This document shows, piece after piece, positions 5,608-6,819 of a stretch of DNA of 6,819 nt. The stretch spans positions 1 to 6,819 of the forward strand of contig JALNYD010000148.1 of NCBI GenBank assembly GCA_023230025.1. Direction: 5' to 3'. How positions within the stretch are numbered: position 1 is the stretch's first letter; each line of letters starts with the position of its first letter. The position numbers were made by a program, and so were the translations under genes. The DNA is from Candidatus Cloacimonadota bacterium. Its GTDB lineage: Bacteria > Cloacimonadota > Cloacimonadia > Cloacimonadales > Cloacimonadaceae. Under the pieces are notes generated by a model. The model saw only the letters and a list, made by a program, of their open reading frames with translations, was not told the origin of the DNA and searched no databases.

Positions 5608-6819
5608 ATGAATACAAAGCAAAAAAACCAGCTTATCTTCACTCTGGCAGCGCTGATCATTCTCTCTGCCAATTTCCTGCGGGCTCAGGATGCCTCGATT
5701 TCCTTTGATGTAAACAACGTGGAGTGCCATGTGCCCGACGGAACACCATGGATGTTTGATGCAGATGACCCGATGTTTCCCTTACAGGATGATGGGAATC
5801 CATTTACTTATAGTAACATAGCTCTTTACCAGCTACACAATCATGCTTACTACGATTTCTATACTCCGATTTCTCCCTGGGATGCGGCGTTTCCATACTC
5901 TTCGAGTTGTACTGCAGAAAACTTGGATTTTGTGGAAGGAACTGCTGGGTTTGAAATCAGGTTTGATGATTATGAATTGCGCGCTTTTGAACATATCAAT
6001 GCAGTTAATCCTGGCCTGGCATGGAATACCCTGGGACAGGCGGGAGATTCCCGTACTTATGTTAACGGCATTAGCAATATCTATCACAATGAAGTATTGG
6101 TGCTCAGTGTAAAGGATTGCGTGATTGACGTTCAAGTGCATTATCCTGATGCAGATCAAATGCGGCAGGTATTGGGAACAGCTCACTGGCAAAATGATGT
6201 AGGAAGCGGGCAGGGTACCTTTGCCAGCGGCTGGGGTATCGTGGATGTGGAAAACTCTGATCCGCAATGGGTAGCCGTATTTGCAGATCCCAATGTGGGT
6301 AATAGAGTGAACTTTACGATGACATCTGTAAATAACACTGTACAAAATGAATACGGGTACTTTAGCTTTGATCTGGATATAGCCACCGCAGATCATGCTG
6401 TACAGCAGGCGATTGATGCCATTCTGATACCTGAAGTTATAGAGTTTATCCCCATAGATATGACCTTGGATTTTCATACTGTTGATCTTGGTGGACCAAA
6501 CAATGATTTGGGTGATCTGTTGATCTTTATGGTGGAGGAGAGTCCAGATGGGAACTTTCCGGAAGAGATAGAATCCCTGTATCGTCAATACTGGCAGCTG
6601 GGTACCACGCTTGAGGCTTTTTCCACTGATATTACATTTACTGTGGATGGATTTGGTGATTCCTCTTTCTGGCAAGTATTACGCCGCGGTGAAGGGGAAG
6701 GTAGCTGGCAGATATGGAATGATATCACCATCCTGGATGCAAACCGGATTAGGGCAAACAATGTGAATGCCTTCAGCGATTGGGCGATAGGCAGCACATC
6801 GGATGATACCCTGCCGGTA
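5608..6819 (+). CDS. Secreted protein of unknown function, 3' end beyond the window
   Basis: The frame is open for 404 codons and runs off the window edge, so the C-terminus is missing. Residues 1-26 are a Sec signal peptide: MNTKQKNQ, then a hydrophobic core (9-24), with probable cleavage after LRA at A26|Q27. The mature part is rich in Asp, Asn and aromatic residues with alternating strand-like patterns, as in extracellular beta-sandwich proteins. It has only three cysteines in the visible mature part (40, 101, 171). I recognise no enzyme motif. The visible end, FSDWAIGS (389-396) followed by DDTLPV (399-404), matches the pattern that in many secreted proteins of Bacteroidota and Cloacimonadota leads into an LPVELSSF-type linker, fibronectin-like domain and C-terminal sorting signal. 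I therefore expect such a tail beyond the window; this is inference. The gene follows the NtrC-type regulator by 213 bases and is the probable output of that system. A long minus-strand frame over it is a shadow. Confidence 0.85.
   Translation, partial: MNTKQKNQLIFTLAALIILSANFLRAQDASISFDVNNVECHVPDGTPWMFDADDPMFPLQDDGNPFTYSNIALYQLHNHAYYDFYTPISPWDAAFPYSSSCTAENLDFVEGTAGFEIRFDDYELRAFEHINAVNPGLAWNTLGQAGDSRTYVNGISNIYHNEVLVLSVKDCVIDVQVHYPDADQMRQVLGTAHWQNDVGSGQGTFASGWGIVDVENSDPQWVAVFADPNVGNRVNFTMTSVNNTVQNEYGYFSFDLDIATADHAVQQAIDAILIPEVIEFIPIDMTLDFHTVDLGGPNNDLGDLLIFMVEESPDGNFPEEIESLYRQYWQLGTTLEAFSTDITFTVDGFGDSSFWQVLRRGEGEGSWQIWNDITILDANRIRANNVNAFSDWAIGSTSDDTLPV

Noticed and set aside
5833..6675. 280-codon open frame on the minus strand
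   Set aside because: It lies wholly antisense to the secreted-protein gene, which has a signal peptide, a good ribosome binding site and 404 open codons. The minus product has no domain pattern and an unnatural composition rich in Ile, His and Cys.
1..6819. CRISPR array, tRNA or rRNA
   Set aside because: No regularly spaced direct repeats of CRISPR size, no cloverleaf signatures and no rRNA-like conserved segments were seen.

Overview
The window looks like chromosomal DNA from a Gram-negative bacterium of the Fibrobacterota-Chlorobiota-Bacteroidota neighbourhood, with Cloacimonadota the best guess. This rests on three things. The sensor kinase carries a TPR periplasmic domain of the style common in that group. 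Its partner is an NtrC-class regulator. The last gene encodes a Sec-exported protein whose visible end (FSDWAIGS...LPV) matches the lead-in to the linker and sorting domain seen in many secreted proteins of those phyla. The taxonomic call is inference; no rRNA or other marker gene is present.

Layout, left to right. Positions 1-36 are flanking DNA with nothing recognisable. An insertion sequence occupies about 37-1725, bounded by an 11-bp perfect inverted repeat. It holds one intact IS4-superfamily DDE transposase (412-1710). Its unusually long left non-coding part contains three perfect consensus DnaA boxes within 89 bp. After a 148-bp gap with a duplicated sequence block and a consensus extended -10 promoter comes a two-gene operon: a membrane histidine kinase with eight periplasmic TPRs (1874-4057) overlapping by ATGA an NtrC-family sigma-54 activator (4054-5394). 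A 213-bp intergenic region follows, with three spaced TGC-N5/6-GCA elements (the first a 14-bp perfect palindrome), then a sigma-54-like -24/-12 candidate. These lead into a secreted-protein gene (5608 to the window edge, no stop reached).

Working model. The TPR domain senses an extracytoplasmic signal. The kinase autophosphorylates on H490 and passes phosphate to D54 of the regulator. The AAA+ regulator, with an intact GAFTGA loop, binds the repeated elements and remodels sigma-54 RNA polymerase at the promoter of the secreted protein. That would make kinase, regulator and exported effector one linked sensory-output module. The protein families are secure. The regulator-target link is inferred from position, sequence repetition and promoter spacing. 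The insertion sequence lies just upstream in the same orientation with no visible terminator, so readthrough into the operon is possible.
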